Source of the DNA: CAZYVU01 sp964651435
GTDB lineage: Bacteria > Desulfobacterota > Syntrophorhabdia > Syntrophorhabdales > CAYQXL01
Assembly (NCBI GenBank): GCA_964651435.1
Contig: CAZYVU010000014.1
Span: 11,154-75,153, forward strand
Length of the DNA stretch: 64,000 nt
Reading direction: 5' to 3'
Part shown: positions 1 through 8,163 of the stretch, piece after piece
How positions within the stretch are numbered: position 1 is the first letter of the stretch
Layout of the letters: the number at the start of each line of letters is the position of its first letter
The notes under the pieces: model-generated
Databases searched by the model: none
Told to the model about the DNA's origin: nothing
What the model saw: the letters and a program-made list of their open reading frames with translations, nothing else
Translations under genes and position numbers: made by a program

Positions 1-528
1 ACTGTCTCCAAGGCCTTCACTGCCAACGGCGGTTCGGTGATCATCAAGATCACGGCGACCGGTCCCGCCACCTGCCCGGCCCCAACTGTGGCTGAAGACT
101 ATGACTGGATTACAGCCTCCCCCGTTGTCTGGTCGAAAAATAAGGGCACCGTAAAGATCACGGCCGCGAAGACCACCACGTCCTTTTCCCGCAGCGCCGC
201 AATTACCATAGGAGGCCGGCCCTTTTCCATCACCCAGCTTGGAGCTGTCTGCGCCATAAAGAAGGTCAGCCCCGCCTCCCAGAGCTTCGGAAAAGCGGAG
301 GGCAGTGGTGCATTTGCCGTTGAAGTAGCGCCTCTTGATTGCTCCTGGGCTACATCGACAACCACCGGCTGGGTACACCCGCCGGCAGACACGAGGACCG
401 GCAGCGGCATGGTGGCGTACACCTTCGATGCCAACACCGGAAGGGCGGCCCGGACGGGCAAGATCACCGTGGCCTTGACCCAGAGCACCAGGAAAGCAGT
501 GTTTACCGTGCGACAGCTGAACAAGTAA
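1..528 (+). CDS. BACON-domain surface protein, C-terminal part
   Basis: The reading frame is open from base 1, so this is the last 175 residues of a longer protein whose start lies outside the window. Two tandem beta-sandwich repeats are visible. Each has the BACON pattern of a Cys-x-Trp or Trp core, a Gly-rich turn, an Asn-x-Gly-Arg-x-x-Arg-x-Gly segment and a closing strand ending in Thr-Gln-Leu or Arg-Gln-Leu. BACON modules usually occur in secreted or cell-surface proteins and are thought to bind carbohydrate or mucin-like ligands. No catalytic domain is visible in the retained part. The gene is convergent with the next one, 40 bases away. Confidence 0.8.
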   Translation, partial: TVSKAFTANGGSVIIKITATGPATCPAPTVAEDYDWITASPVVWSKNKGTVKITAAKTTTSFSRSAAITIGGRPFSITQLGAVCAIKKVSPASQSFGKAEGSGAFAVEVAPLDCSWATSTTTGWVHPPADTRTGSGMVAYTFDANTGRAARTGKITVALTQSTRKAVFTVRQLNK

Positions 529-568
529 GCAGCCGGGGTCAAGCCCGAAGGCCGCTCCGTTTTCCGCC

Positions 569-940
569 CTATCCTAAGGGGAGCAGCGTGATCTCCCGTG
601 TACCCTTTGCCTTGCGCAGCTCCGTCGCGTTCCCGATGATGCGCCCCACGATGTTCACCTCACTGGCTGGGACCGGCTCCGGTCCCGCGCTCAGGGGCGT
701 GGGGCCGAAGAAGATGGCCAGGGCGTTGCCCGGCGGCCAATAACCTATGTCGCCAACCCGTACAGACGCCGTCGCCGTGTCGTCGAGCGGCATGTCGACG
801 GCGACGGTAAAATAGAACTCGTCACCCCACACGTTGGGCCGGGCGGATAAAGGAAGCTGCTCCGCTATGGCCCGGCCGCAGGCTGTATCGGCCAGTTCCG
901 CTTCGACGATAACCGGCCCTGCCGTTATTCTCACCTTCAT
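569..940 (-). CDS. Cyclophilin-like fold protein (DUF369 / TM1367 type)
   Basis: This is a 123-residue protein, the usual length for the small cyclophilin-like family. It begins MKVRITAG and carries the family's conserved stretch DIGYWPPGNALAIFFGPTP around residues 64-82. The fold resembles peptidyl-prolyl isomerases, but the family has no proven isomerase activity and its role is unknown. No signal peptide is visible, so it is probably cytoplasmic. An AGGAGG ribosome site lies just upstream of the ATG. It is transcribed divergently from the TPP enzyme gene. Confidence 0.8.
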   Translation of the reverse strand: MKVRITAGPVIVEAELADTACGRAIAEQLPLSARPNVWGDEFYFTVAVDMPLDDTATASVRVGDIGYWPPGNALAIFFGPTPLSAGPEPVPASEVNIVGRIIGNATELRKAKGTREITLLPLG

Positions 941-998
941 GCAATCCTCCTAAGCCCGGGGTGCCACGCAGCAACAGCATAGAAGGAAGGAAAAAGGA

Positions 999-1027
999 TT
1001 GTCAAGCTTTCGGCGATTCTCTATACT
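999..1027 (+). promoter_or_regulatory. Sigma-70-type promoter for the TPP enzyme gene
   Basis: TTGTCA at 999-1004 and TATACT at 1022-1027 are separated by exactly 17 bases; each element matches five of six consensus positions. The expected transcript start is near 1034, giving a leader of about 35 bases to the ATG at 1069. Confidence 0.7.
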
Positions 1028-1068
1028 ACAACCATATAAATAAAGGCTTACTTCAGGGGGTTTGCACC

Positions 1069-2628
1069 ATGAACGGCGCAGAAGCACTTGTCCGGGCCAT
1101 CACGGCAAGCGGTGTGGAGGTTTGTTTTGCCAACGCCGGCACCACAGAGGTGCCTATCGTGTTGGCCCTTGATCAGCAGCGGGCCATTAGGCCCGTTTTG
1201 GGGTTATTCGAAGGCGTCTGTACGGGCGCCGCCGACGGCTACGGAAGGATGGCAGGCAGGCCTGCCATGGCCCTCCTTCACCTCGGACCTGGCTTTGCCA
1301 ACGGCATCGCGAACCTTCATAATGCACGGCGCGCCGGGACGCCTATGGTCAACATCGTCGGCGAGCACGCCACGTGGCACCTCAAGGCCGACGCGCCCCT
1401 TGCCATGGATATCGCTGCCCTTGCCGGTACCGTGTCGGGCTGGCTTCGGACCTCTGGGTCTCCCGGCGATTTGTCGAAGGATGTGGGCGAGGCGGTCTCT
1501 GCAGCGCGCCGCGGCCTGATAGCAACCCTTGTCGTACCCAACGACTTTCAGTGGGCGCCATGCGAGGATGAACAGGTTCTGTCCGGCCCTGCAGCAACCC
1601 ATGACCGGCCTGACGAAGAAGCCTTGATGGCGGCTGCCCGGCTGCTCAGATTCCATGGAGACAAGGCCGCACTTATTGTCGGAAAACGGGCGCTCCGAAG
1701 GGAAGGCCTCCTTCTCGCGGCCCGCATCAAGGCGGCAACGGGCTGCTCAATCATTACCGATACCTTTCCGGGCTTTGTGGACCGCGGCCCCGACCTGCCC
1801 GAGGTGATACGCCTTCCCTACTTTCCCGAACCGGCGCTACAGGTTCTTGGGCCGTTCAAAGGGGTCGTTCTTGCCGGTATGAAGGACCCCGTAACATTCT
1901 TTGCCTATCCCGATACGCCAAGTTTTCTCCTTAGGGACGATCAGGAGACGGTGCGCATGGGCATGGCAAACGAGAGCGTTATCGAGGCCCTGGAACTCCT
2001 CGCCGACCTTCTGAATGCCCCTGCCGTCGAGCGCCTTCACCGAAACATCTTTCCGGTCTCCCGCCGCCCCGCCGTGCCCCACGGCTCATTGACCCCCGAG
2101 AACATCGGCCTCGCCGTGGCAGCGGTCCTTCCGGAGCATGCCGTGATAGTGGACGAAGGGATTACAACAACCTTTTCGCTCTTCCCTGTTCTGGCAGGGC
2201 TGCCGGCCCACAGCTACCTGACCATCGCAGGGGGGTCAATCGGCTACGGCATGCCCTGCGCCACCGGTGCCGCCCTCGCGTGCCCGGACAGACCGGTCGT
2301 GAACATAGAGGCGGACGGCAGCGCCATGTACACGGTGCAGGCCCTGTGGACCCAAGCAAGGGAGGGCCTTAATGTGACAACACTGATTTGCGCAAACAAG
2401 GGCTACCATATTCTTCGCGTCGAGCTTGAGCGGGCCGGCCTCGCTTCCGTGGGGCCCACGGCGGCGGCGCTCATCGATGTCGATAAGCCCGGACTTGATT
2501 GGGTCAAAATGGCTGAGGCCATGGGCGTTCCCGCGTCGTCGGTGACAACGGCAGAGGCCCTGGCCGACCAAACACGCCGCTGCGTGACCGAGCCCGGGCC
2601 GCACCTGATTGAGATGGTTATGGGTTAA
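1069..2628 (+). CDS. Thiamine pyrophosphate-dependent enzyme, acetolactate synthase large-subunit family
   Basis: The 519-residue protein has the three-domain plan of the acetolactate synthase / benzoylformate decarboxylase family. The N-terminal pyrimidine-binding domain carries NAGTTE, whose Glu is the cofactor-activating acid. The C-terminal pyrophosphate domain has ADGSAMY followed about 27 residues later by CANKGY. It is shorter than true IlvB (about 560 residues), no small subunit lies nearby, and ilv genes are absent, so the substrate is uncertain; a 2-keto acid carboligase or decarboxylase is the best guess. The ATG at 1069 is preferred over the upstream in-frame start because it follows a CAGGGGG ribosome site and a good promoter. 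Confidence 0.8.
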   Translation: MNGAEALVRAITASGVEVCFANAGTTEVPIVLALDQQRAIRPVLGLFEGVCTGAADGYGRMAGRPAMALLHLGPGFANGIANLHNARRAGTPMVNIVGEHATWHLKADAPLAMDIAALAGTVSGWLRTSGSPGDLSKDVGEAVSAARRGLIATLVVPNDFQWAPCEDEQVLSGPAATHDRPDEEALMAAARLLRFHGDKAALIVGKRALRREGLLLAARIKAATGCSIITDTFPGFVDRGPDLPEVIRLPYFPEPALQVLGPFKGVVLAGMKDPVTFFAYPDTPSFLLRDDQETVRMGMANESVIEALELLADLLNAPAVERLHRNIFPVSRRPAVPHGSLTPENIGLAVAAVLPEHAVIVDEGITTTFSLFPVLAGLPAHSYLTIAGGSIGYGMPCATGAALACPDRPVVNIEADGSAMYTVQALWTQAREGLNVTTLICANKGYHILRVELERAGLASVGPTAAALIDVDKPGLDWVKMAEAMGVPASSVTTAEALADQTRRCVTEPGPHLIEMVMG

Positions 2629-2686
2629 TACTGGATATTTGCTCCCATCCCTTGCACTTAAAGCCGGGAGGACCTACGTTGAACAG

Positions 2687-3205
2687 ATGGGCACATTGAG
2701 GAAGCACATTGAGGAAGTAAAAGGGGTTGTCGACGGTGCGCTGGTCATTGACCCGTCGACGGTTGCGACCGCCCCCTGGGTACGCCTCAAATGCCGGTTC
2801 GGCTGTGGAGGCTTTGGACAAAGGCTCTGCTGCCCGCCCTATTCGCCGACGCCGGAGGAGACGCAAAAAGTGCTCGATTCCTACGGCCAGGCAATCCTGC
2901 TGCACCGTCACTGGCAGAAAGGGTATGGCACGGTGCAAACTTTCAACGACCTGCTCGTCAAGTTGGAAAGAAGCCTCTTTCTTGACGGCTTTTACAAAGC
3001 CTTTGCCATGGGAAGCGGCCCCTGCACGCTCTGTCCGGAGTGCGACACCTCCGGTACGTGCAGGAATGCGGAGCGGGCAAGGCCATCCATGGAGGCCTGT
3101 GGCATAGACGTGTTCGCCACGGCGAGAAAACACGGGTTGCCCATAGAGGTCGTAAGGGCCCATAACCAGGAGCGTAACATTTACGGGCTCGTGCTCGTGG
3201 AGTAG
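2687..3205 (+). CDS. DUF2284 cysteine-rich putative metal-binding protein
   Basis: This 172-residue protein has the DUF2284 cysteine pattern: CRFGCGGFGQRLCCPPYSPT near residues 31-50, and a second cluster CTLCPECDTSGTC about 60 residues later. The cysteines probably bind iron-sulfur clusters or another metal; the function is unknown. DUF2284 proteins are common in anaerobic bacteria and methanogens. The gene follows the TPP enzyme by 58 bases on the same strand and probably shares its promoter. The ATG at 2687 was chosen because residues upstream of it read through the end of the previous gene; a GGGAGG site lies 16-21 bases before it. Confidence 0.8.
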   Translation: MGTLRKHIEEVKGVVDGALVIDPSTVATAPWVRLKCRFGCGGFGQRLCCPPYSPTPEETQKVLDSYGQAILLHRHWQKGYGTVQTFNDLLVKLERSLFLDGFYKAFAMGSGPCTLCPECDTSGTCRNAERARPSMEACGIDVFATARKHGLPIEVVRAHNQERNIYGLVLVE

Positions 3206-3236
3206 AATAGACGACTGACTCGGAAAGGAGAGGAAG

Positions 3237-3761
3237 ATGGATCACAAGGAACGGCTCAACGCGCTTGAAGCCGCGTTGGCGAACGAGATGAAGGAGCGGG
3301 AATTCTACCTGCAACACGCCGAAAGGACCAAGAACCCCCTCGGCAAGGCCATGTTCCGGCACATCGCCGACGACGAACTGGAGCACTACGAACGACTGAA
3401 AGAACTCCACAAGACTTGGGCGGCAAAGGACAAATGGCCCGAAACAATCCCGCTCAAGGTAAGCGAAACGAACATTAAGAAGACGCTGGGCAACGTTCTT
3501 CACTCCATCGACAAAGGGGCAAAGGCAGATGCAGACGATCTTGCTGCCGTGAAAATTGCCTGCGATTTTGAGGAGAAGGGCGTGCAGTTTTACGCCAAAC
3601 TCCGCGATTCGAGCACAGACCCGAAGGAAAAGGCCTTTTTCAACCTCTTGTCGATGATCGAAAACGAACACTACCTGTCCCTTCGCGATGCCGAGGAATA
3701 CTTCGCCGATCCGACGGGATGGTTTGTCAAAATGGAGCACCACACCTTTGATGGAGGGTGA
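3237..3761 (+). CDS. Ferritin-like (rubrerythrin-type) di-iron protein
   Basis: The 174-residue protein is all-helical, with two ferritin-like Glu-rich pairs: an E-x6-Y helix followed by DDELEHYERL, and later FEEKGVQFY followed by ENEHYLSL. The two ExxH motifs are the expected di-iron ligands. It lacks the C-terminal rubredoxin domain of classical rubrerythrin, so it would need an external electron donor. Relatives scavenge peroxide or handle iron in anaerobes. AAAGGAGAGG directly precedes the ATG. It lies 31 bases after the DUF2284 gene and may be in the same transcript. Confidence 0.85.
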   Translation: MDHKERLNALEAALANEMKEREFYLQHAERTKNPLGKAMFRHIADDELEHYERLKELHKTWAAKDKWPETIPLKVSETNIKKTLGNVLHSIDKGAKADADDLAAVKIACDFEEKGVQFYAKLRDSSTDPKEKAFFNLLSMIENEHYLSLRDAEEYFADPTGWFVKMEHHTFDGG

Positions 3762-3765
3762 GAGG

Positions 3766-3807
3766 AAGAGTTATAAGTGATGAGTTTTGAGTTTTGAGTT
3801 TTGAGTT
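3766..3807 (+). repeat. Heptanucleotide tandem array (TTGAGTT type)
   Basis: Six consecutive 7-base units fit one phase: three exact TTGAGTT copies at 3787-3807, preceded by three degenerate copies (AAGAGTT, ATAAGTG, ATGAGTT). The array starts five bases after the stop codon of the ferritin-like gene and ends about 45 bases before the next start. Similar 7-base arrays occur at 15121-15212 and 60548-60568. Confidence 0.75.
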
Positions 3808-3853
3808 GAAAAGCGGGAAAAGCAGGGACTGAAAACGGGAAGGAGTGGTTGAT

Positions 3854-4255
3854 ATGATCAATTTGTCAACGATGCACGCCCTTCTAATGATAGCGGCCTG
3901 GGGAATCCTGCTTGCGGCCTTTGTTGTCGTGCGGTTTATGAAGGGGAAGCGGTGGTGGTTTAAGTCGCATCGAACCCTGGCCGTTGTCGGTTGTGCTTTT
4001 GTTGTTATCGCCCTCATCGCCGTGGTGCTTGACATATTTATGACAAAGCGCGAGCACCTCGCCATACCCCACGCCTATGTGGGCTATGCGGCGTTCGTGT
4101 TCGCCATCCTTACGCCGGCGCTGGCCTACCTTCAGTTTAAGGTTCCTTCGGCAGCGGCCAGGATCAGAATTGTCCACCGCTGGGCCGGAAGGATTACCCT
4201 GGCCATCATGGCCATCAACATATTCTTGGGCCTCTCTTACGTGGGCCTCATCTAA
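3854..4255 (+). CDS. Cytochrome b561-like integral membrane protein
   Basis: The 133-residue protein has four strongly hydrophobic helices. A His sits at the start of each relevant helix (MHALLMIAAWG, SHRTLAVVG, HAYVGYAAF, HRWAGRI), matching the four-His heme-ligand arrangement of the b561 family. It probably moves electrons across the inner membrane between a quinone or soluble reductant and an unknown acceptor. No fused DOMON or peptidase domain is present. The start at 3854 is preferred over an upstream GTG because AGGAG at 3841-3845 is spaced correctly for it. The next gene follows by 16 bases. Confidence 0.65.
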   Translation: MINLSTMHALLMIAAWGILLAAFVVVRFMKGKRWWFKSHRTLAVVGCAFVVIALIAVVLDIFMTKREHLAIPHAYVGYAAFVFAILTPALAYLQFKVPSAAARIRIVHRWAGRITLAIMAINIFLGLSYVGLI

Positions 4256-4271
4256 CCGAAAGGGGGTTGCC

Positions 4272-4718
4272 GTGTTTTCACTCATAAGCGGCCTTGTAGC
4301 AGGGGTGCTGGCCGGCATTGCCATGGGCATCGTATCCGATCTCGCATACCGCCTCAAGATCTTCAAATCGAGCCTCTTTGTCGTGGACGGCAACTTTCTC
4401 TTTCGTTTCTCGGGCTCACAGCCTTCCCAAAAACAGTTATACGCCGCCGGTATCCCCATCCACCTCGTCACGAGCGGCGTCTTCGGGGCCGTCTACGGCC
4501 TCGGTACGTCGGTACTAAGCCTCAACCCCTTTTCGACTTCACTGATAGCTCTCTACTTCTTCCTTCTCTGGCTCTCCATGCTCTTTATCGCCCTTCCCGT
4601 CGCAGGCCAGGGGATGGCGGGCAGAAATGCACACCCTGCCACATGGGTCGAACAGCTCATTCTGCATGCCGTCTTCGGCATCGCCTACTACAGGGCCCTG
4701 CAGATGGTCATGGCGTAA
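4272..4718 (+). CDS. Hypothetical integral membrane protein
   Basis: I do not recognise the family. The 148-residue product starts at a GTG preceded by AAAGGGGG. It shows a hydrophobic N-terminal helix (LISGLVAGVLAGIAMGIVSD), a central Gly/Ser-rich hydrophobic segment, a third helix (LIALYFFLLWLSMLFIALPV) and a weaker C-terminal helix, so about four membrane passes. The tight 16-base spacing behind the b561-like gene suggests co-expression and perhaps a shared membrane complex. Confidence 0.65.
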   Translation: MFSLISGLVAGVLAGIAMGIVSDLAYRLKIFKSSLFVVDGNFLFRFSGSQPSQKQLYAAGIPIHLVTSGVFGAVYGLGTSVLSLNPFSTSLIALYFFLLWLSMLFIALPVAGQGMAGRNAHPATWVEQLILHAVFGIAYYRALQMVMA

Positions 4719-4847
4719 AAACGGCGGCACGGCACGCATCAGAGCCTGCGAAAAGCAGTATCCCAACAGATTGGCGACCGGAAGGAGCTTTTGCCGAGTC
4801 GCGACTTCGCGCACGACCCAGGGAGCGACCGAAGCAGGGAGGTCCTG

Positions 4848-4870
4848 CCCCCGGGAGCAACGGCCGGGGG
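4848..4870. terminator. Hairpin between convergent genes
   Basis: CCCCCGG at 4848-4854 pairs perfectly with CCGGGGG at 4864-4870 across a 9-base loop, between the plus-strand membrane gene and the minus-strand glycosylase gene. No clear T-run follows on either side, so a terminator role is only likely. The rest of the 194-base gap shows nothing recognisable. Confidence 0.45.
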
Positions 4871-4912
4871 AAACAGCGTTCCGGCCATTGGACCGCATTA
4901 TTTCACAGGTTT

Positions 4913-5728
4913 TTAAGGGATAGCGTAGAACCCGTCCGCTTCCCTCACCAGACCCTCCTTTTCGAGCCGACTCATGATCCCGGCTGCTCTCTGCCGGTCG
5001 GTCTCGAGCAGCCTGCAAAGCTCCTCCGTAGTCAGGGGCCCCTGGGCCACCAGCAGGCCGAGAACGGCCCCCCGGATCTCCCTGTCAGAACCCTTGAAGG
5101 GGGGCTGCTTCTGGTAACGGGCACTCTTCCTGTTCGGATTCTCAACCGTCCTCTTCAGCATCGTTCCGTAGTCCATGAGCGCCCAGTACCAGCGCCGAGG
5201 ATCATTCCGGTCCAGCGTCTCGTCGACAAGCGGCAGGATATCGCCATCGCGCACCCCCTCCCTGTCGGCAAAGAACCAGTGTATAAAAACCCGTCGGATA
5301 TTCGTTTCGATGAAGACTGCGGGCAGGTTGAAGGCGTAGGCAAGGATGGCCCCGGCCGTCGCATCACCCACGCCGGGAAGTAAAACGAGAGCGCCTTTGT
5401 CGTGCGGAAGAACACCGCCGAATTTCTCCATCACCTCAGCGGCAAGCGATTTCAGGGCCTGTGCCCGCCGGTTGTAGCCGAGCCCTTTCCACGCGGCCAG
5501 AACATCCCGGAGGCCCGCCCCGGCCAGAGATCGGAAATCAGGAAAGGCCAGCATAAACTGCACATATTTTTCTTTGACGCGGTCCACCTGGGTCTGCTGA
5601 AGCATAATTTCGGAAACCATAATAGCATAGGGGTCCGTCGTCCCGCGCCAGGGCATGTCGCGGCCGTGGGCCTCATAATACCCGTAGATTTCGTTCCGAA
5701 AACGGGCCCTTTCCTGTTCGTCAAGCAT
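4913..5728 (-). CDS. MutY-like HhH-GPD DNA glycosylase without iron-sulfur cluster
   Basis: The 271-residue protein has the adenine/thymine-glycosylase core: MPWRGTTDPYAIMVSEIMLQ with QTQV, where the Glu of SEIMLQQTQ aligns with the MutY catalytic Glu, then the hairpin LPGVGDATAGAIL. Two things are odd. The catalytic Asp region reads ETNIRRV, with Glu where MutY has Asp. The four-Cys iron-sulfur loop that normally follows is absent and replaced by NRKSARYQKQPPFKG. The C-terminus is a winged-helix-like segment (LTTEELCRLL ... LEKEGLV) instead of the NUDIX-like 8-oxoG reader. The ATG at 5728 was chosen because the longer frame opens with TTG and unconserved residues overlapping the upstream gene. 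Confidence 0.75.
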   Translation of the reverse strand: MLDEQERARFRNEIYGYYEAHGRDMPWRGTTDPYAIMVSEIMLQQTQVDRVKEKYVQFMLAFPDFRSLAGAGLRDVLAAWKGLGYNRRAQALKSLAAEVMEKFGGVLPHDKGALVLLPGVGDATAGAILAYAFNLPAVFIETNIRRVFIHWFFADREGVRDGDILPLVDETLDRNDPRRWYWALMDYGTMLKRTVENPNRKSARYQKQPPFKGSDREIRGAVLGLLVAQGPLTTEELCRLLETDRQRAAGIMSRLEKEGLVREADGFYAIP

Positions 5729-5826
5729 GAAGTCTTGCGCCCCTGTCAAGCGGAATATGCCCCCATGGGCAGGCCCGCACCAAGCGAGGGACCTGCCGTC
5801 CGACAACCTTCCGTCTTCCAGGGCCT

Positions 5827-6777
5827 TCAAAACCGGTAGCCGACGGCCAAGTACCCCATGGTCTGGTAGTTGTCGAAAAAGGTGATGTTTGAATTCGTTT
5901 GGTTGCTGTTCAGGCCGGCGCTGAGGACAAAATTCTTGAAGCCGAAGGGGTCGGGATAGATGGCGAGCAGGCCGGCACCGACATAATTCTCATCCCTCGT
6001 CTCCAGATAGATCGGGTTCATACTGTCAAATTTGACCTTCCTGCCGTAGACACGCGCCGACAGCCTCAGAATGTCAAACCTGTATTCGGCCCCTACGGCG
6101 CCGCCGTAGCTGTTGTAACTGTTCGCCTTGCCGTCGTAATCGCCCTTCTCATAGACCGCCTCAGGGATGAGGACAAAGCGGTCTCCCACCTTGAAGCGGT
6201 ACCCGGCGGCCAAGGTGTGGGTGTAACCATCCTGCTGCAGGGACGGCACGAGGGCACCGATCACATCCTTGTCCACATCCGTCAGTCCGAAACGATACGA
6301 GAGATAGAGATCGGAGCCAAGGATGTTTCCGTAGGTGATCTTGCCGCCGAAGTTCATCGTAGTCGTTGATGTCCTGTAAAGCGCATAGGGATTCTGCCAG
6401 TTCTTGGCGATCAACGAATAGAAACCGTAGGCGTCGAGATAGCCCTTGGAGAAGTCGTAACGGGCGCCTGCGCTCAGGCTTCCGGGCTCAAGAGACGTGT
6501 TGAGGTAAAATGAGAAGCGTTCCTTTTCCTTGGCCAAAGGCGCCGGATTATACCTTACATCAACAAAAGGGTAACCGACAAAGAGCGTCTTTGCCTTCGG
6601 CTTCGAGTAGATGCTGTCGATCTTCCTATCCCCGTTGCCCCAGAGGTTGTCGGCCCTGTTGACAAACATGAGCCACACGCCGACGGTGACGTCGTACTGC
6701 TCCCCCGCCCCTGCCGTCATCGCCGCGCCGAAAAGGACGGCCACAGCCACAATAAGTCCGACAATCTTTCTCCTCAT
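5827..6777 (-). CDS. Outer-membrane beta-barrel protein, DUF2860-like
   Basis: A 24-residue signal peptide (MRRKIVGLIVAVAVLFGAAM, cut after TAGA) precedes alternating aromatic beta strands and a C-terminus YLAVGYRF ending in Phe, the outer-membrane insertion signal. The N-terminal motif NLWGNGDRKIDSIYSKPKAK, the segment WQNPYAL, and RTSTTTMNFGGKI followed by LGSDLYLSYRF resemble DUF2860 proteins of Vibrio and deltaproteobacteria. That assignment rests on my recollection of the family pattern. Function is unknown; a porin or surface role is possible. The next gene downstream is the glycosylase. Confidence 0.7.
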   Translation of the reverse strand: MRRKIVGLIVAVAVLFGAAMTAGAGEQYDVTVGVWLMFVNRADNLWGNGDRKIDSIYSKPKAKTLFVGYPFVDVRYNPAPLAKEKERFSFYLNTSLEPGSLSAGARYDFSKGYLDAYGFYSLIAKNWQNPYALYRTSTTTMNFGGKITYGNILGSDLYLSYRFGLTDVDKDVIGALVPSLQQDGYTHTLAAGYRFKVGDRFVLIPEAVYEKGDYDGKANSYNSYGGAVGAEYRFDILRLSARVYGRKVKFDSMNPIYLETRDENYVGAGLLAIYPDPFGFKNFVLSAGLNSNQTNSNITFFDNYQTMGYLAVGYRF

Positions 6778-6826
6778 AGCTCAGGACCCCTTTGATAGTT
6801 AATCATTCCATATACTCCCACATTGC

Positions 6827-7639
6827 ATGGCCAAAATAAAGCCCCGCCTGTCGGCCCGCCTTGTTTTTGCCTATTTGCTGTTGTATCGTATGGTCATGCC
6901 CGTCCTAAAGTCCCTCTTGTCTGTTGAGATGCTTCTGAACGATATGCTGTACGTGTCGTACCTCATACCCCCTGAACGCCTGGCCCCTCATCTGCCCCCA
7001 GGGTTGAAGCCGGCGGAAATTGAGGGGCGAACCTTCGTCACCCTTGTCGTCTTCCGCGGACGGACAAGCGGCGCGGCAACAATCCCCGTGCCGCGAATCC
7101 CCTTTGACCAGGTGAACATCCGGTGCTACGTCATGGACCCGATCACAGGGAGACCGGCAGTCTATTTTCTTCACTGCGGTATCAGCGGCGCCCTCATCAC
7201 CTCTCTCTACAGGATATCATCCCAGATGCCCGTTGAGCATGCGCCGTTTCGCATAGAACCGGGCCGGGGCAAAGGCGGCGCCTACGAGCAGTATCGGGTC
7301 ATGGGCAACTGGCGAGGCTACTTTACCATACAGGCAACAGAGACAGCGCCCGTACTCACCGAACTTCCTCCCTTCCCGGACAAGCAGGCGGCCATCGACT
7401 ACCTGATCGACCCGCTTCTGGGTTTCTATCGCACGGGACGGAGCGTCCTGCGGCTGGAGGTCTACCATAGGCCCCTTATGCCGCGGACCATGAAGGCCCT
7501 TCACGTCCAGTTTCCTTATCTCACGGAACTTGGCCTCGCGACGGTACAGGAAATCCCCTACCCCCACAGCCTCCTTCTCATCGAGCGCACGCCCTTTCGG
7601 ATATTCCTGCCACCGAAGCGGTTTTCCCGCGACGCCTGA
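6827..7639 (+). CDS. DUF2071 (YqjF-like) acetoacetate decarboxylase-fold protein
   Basis: The 270-residue protein has the DUF2071 opening YLIPPERLAPHLPPGLKPAE at about residues 44-63, then a strand EGRTFVTLVVFRGRT and further beta-rich segments. The fold is related to acetoacetate decarboxylase, but the Lys nucleophile of that enzyme is not obvious here and the reaction is unknown. An N-terminal hydrophobic stretch (LVFAYLLLYRMVMPVL) may associate with membrane. It diverges from the DUF2860-like gene by 49 bases. A TATACT element lies 15 bases upstream of the ATG but lacks a well-spaced -35. Confidence 0.75.
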   Translation: MAKIKPRLSARLVFAYLLLYRMVMPVLKSLLSVEMLLNDMLYVSYLIPPERLAPHLPPGLKPAEIEGRTFVTLVVFRGRTSGAATIPVPRIPFDQVNIRCYVMDPITGRPAVYFLHCGISGALITSLYRISSQMPVEHAPFRIEPGRGKGGAYEQYRVMGNWRGYFTIQATETAPVLTELPPFPDKQAAIDYLIDPLLGFYRTGRSVLRLEVYHRPLMPRTMKALHVQFPYLTELGLATVQEIPYPHSLLLIERTPFRIFLPPKRFSRDA

Positions 7640-7681
7640 TAGGCGACCCGGCGACCCCTTTCTCGGGGCAGCGTCCTTCCC

Positions 7682-8059
7682 CTACTCGTATCCCAATTCG
7701 GCGAGCCTCTCCTCCGTCATGCCGAGGTAGTGGGCCACCTCGTGGACAACCGTCACCTCAATCTCCTCCTCAAGCTCCTCCAGCGTCTCACACATCTCTT
7801 CGAGAGGCTCCTGAAAAAGGATGATCGTGTCCGGATAAAGGGGTGGCTCCATAAAAGACCTTTCCAGGAGAGACACGCCCTGAAAGAGTCCCAGAAGGGG
7901 CTCATCGGGCGGCAGCCCCATCTCTCTCAGGAGCGCCCGGGAAGGCCGTTTCTCAACAGTGATGATGATGTTGTTGAGATGGTCCCTGATCTCCCGGGGA
8001 ATGCGCTTGATGGCCCTCGCAACACTCCTGTCGAATTCCTTTTCCGTTACCCGCATCAT
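7682..8059 (-). CDS. Small zincin-fold metallopeptidase family protein (PF06262 type)
   Basis: The 125-residue protein ends with VTVVHEVAHYLGMTEERLAE, the HExxH zinc motif followed by a downstream Glu, typical of the minimal zincin family found in many bacteria. The preceding segment EPPLYPDTIILFQEPLEE is also characteristic. Its substrate is unknown. Two adjacent ATGs (8059 and 8056) are the likely starts; a longer in-frame start at 8116 would add an unconserved Pro-rich stretch that overlaps the hairpin described next. Confidence 0.8.
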   Translation of the reverse strand: MMRVTEKEFDRSVARAIKRIPREIRDHLNNIIITVEKRPSRALLREMGLPPDEPLLGLFQGVSLLERSFMEPPLYPDTIILFQEPLEEMCETLEELEEEIEVTVVHEVAHYLGMTEERLAELGYE

Positions 8060-8116
8060 CCCCGGCGATTGTACCAAGGCCGGTGCCGGCCCGTCAAACA
8101 TTCCCGTCCGGGGCAA

Positions 8117-8143
8117 GGGGCCTGTCCGTAAGCGACAGGCCCC
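8117..8143 (-). terminator. Ten-base-pair hairpin after the ABC operon
   Basis: GGGGCCTGTC at 8117-8126 pairs perfectly with GACAGGCCCC at 8134-8143 around a 7-base loop, 20 bases beyond the end of the minus-strand ABC ATPase gene. No T-run follows, so it may be a processing or weak termination site. Confidence 0.55.
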
Positions 8144-8163
8144 GCCGGCCGGGTCAGGGTACG

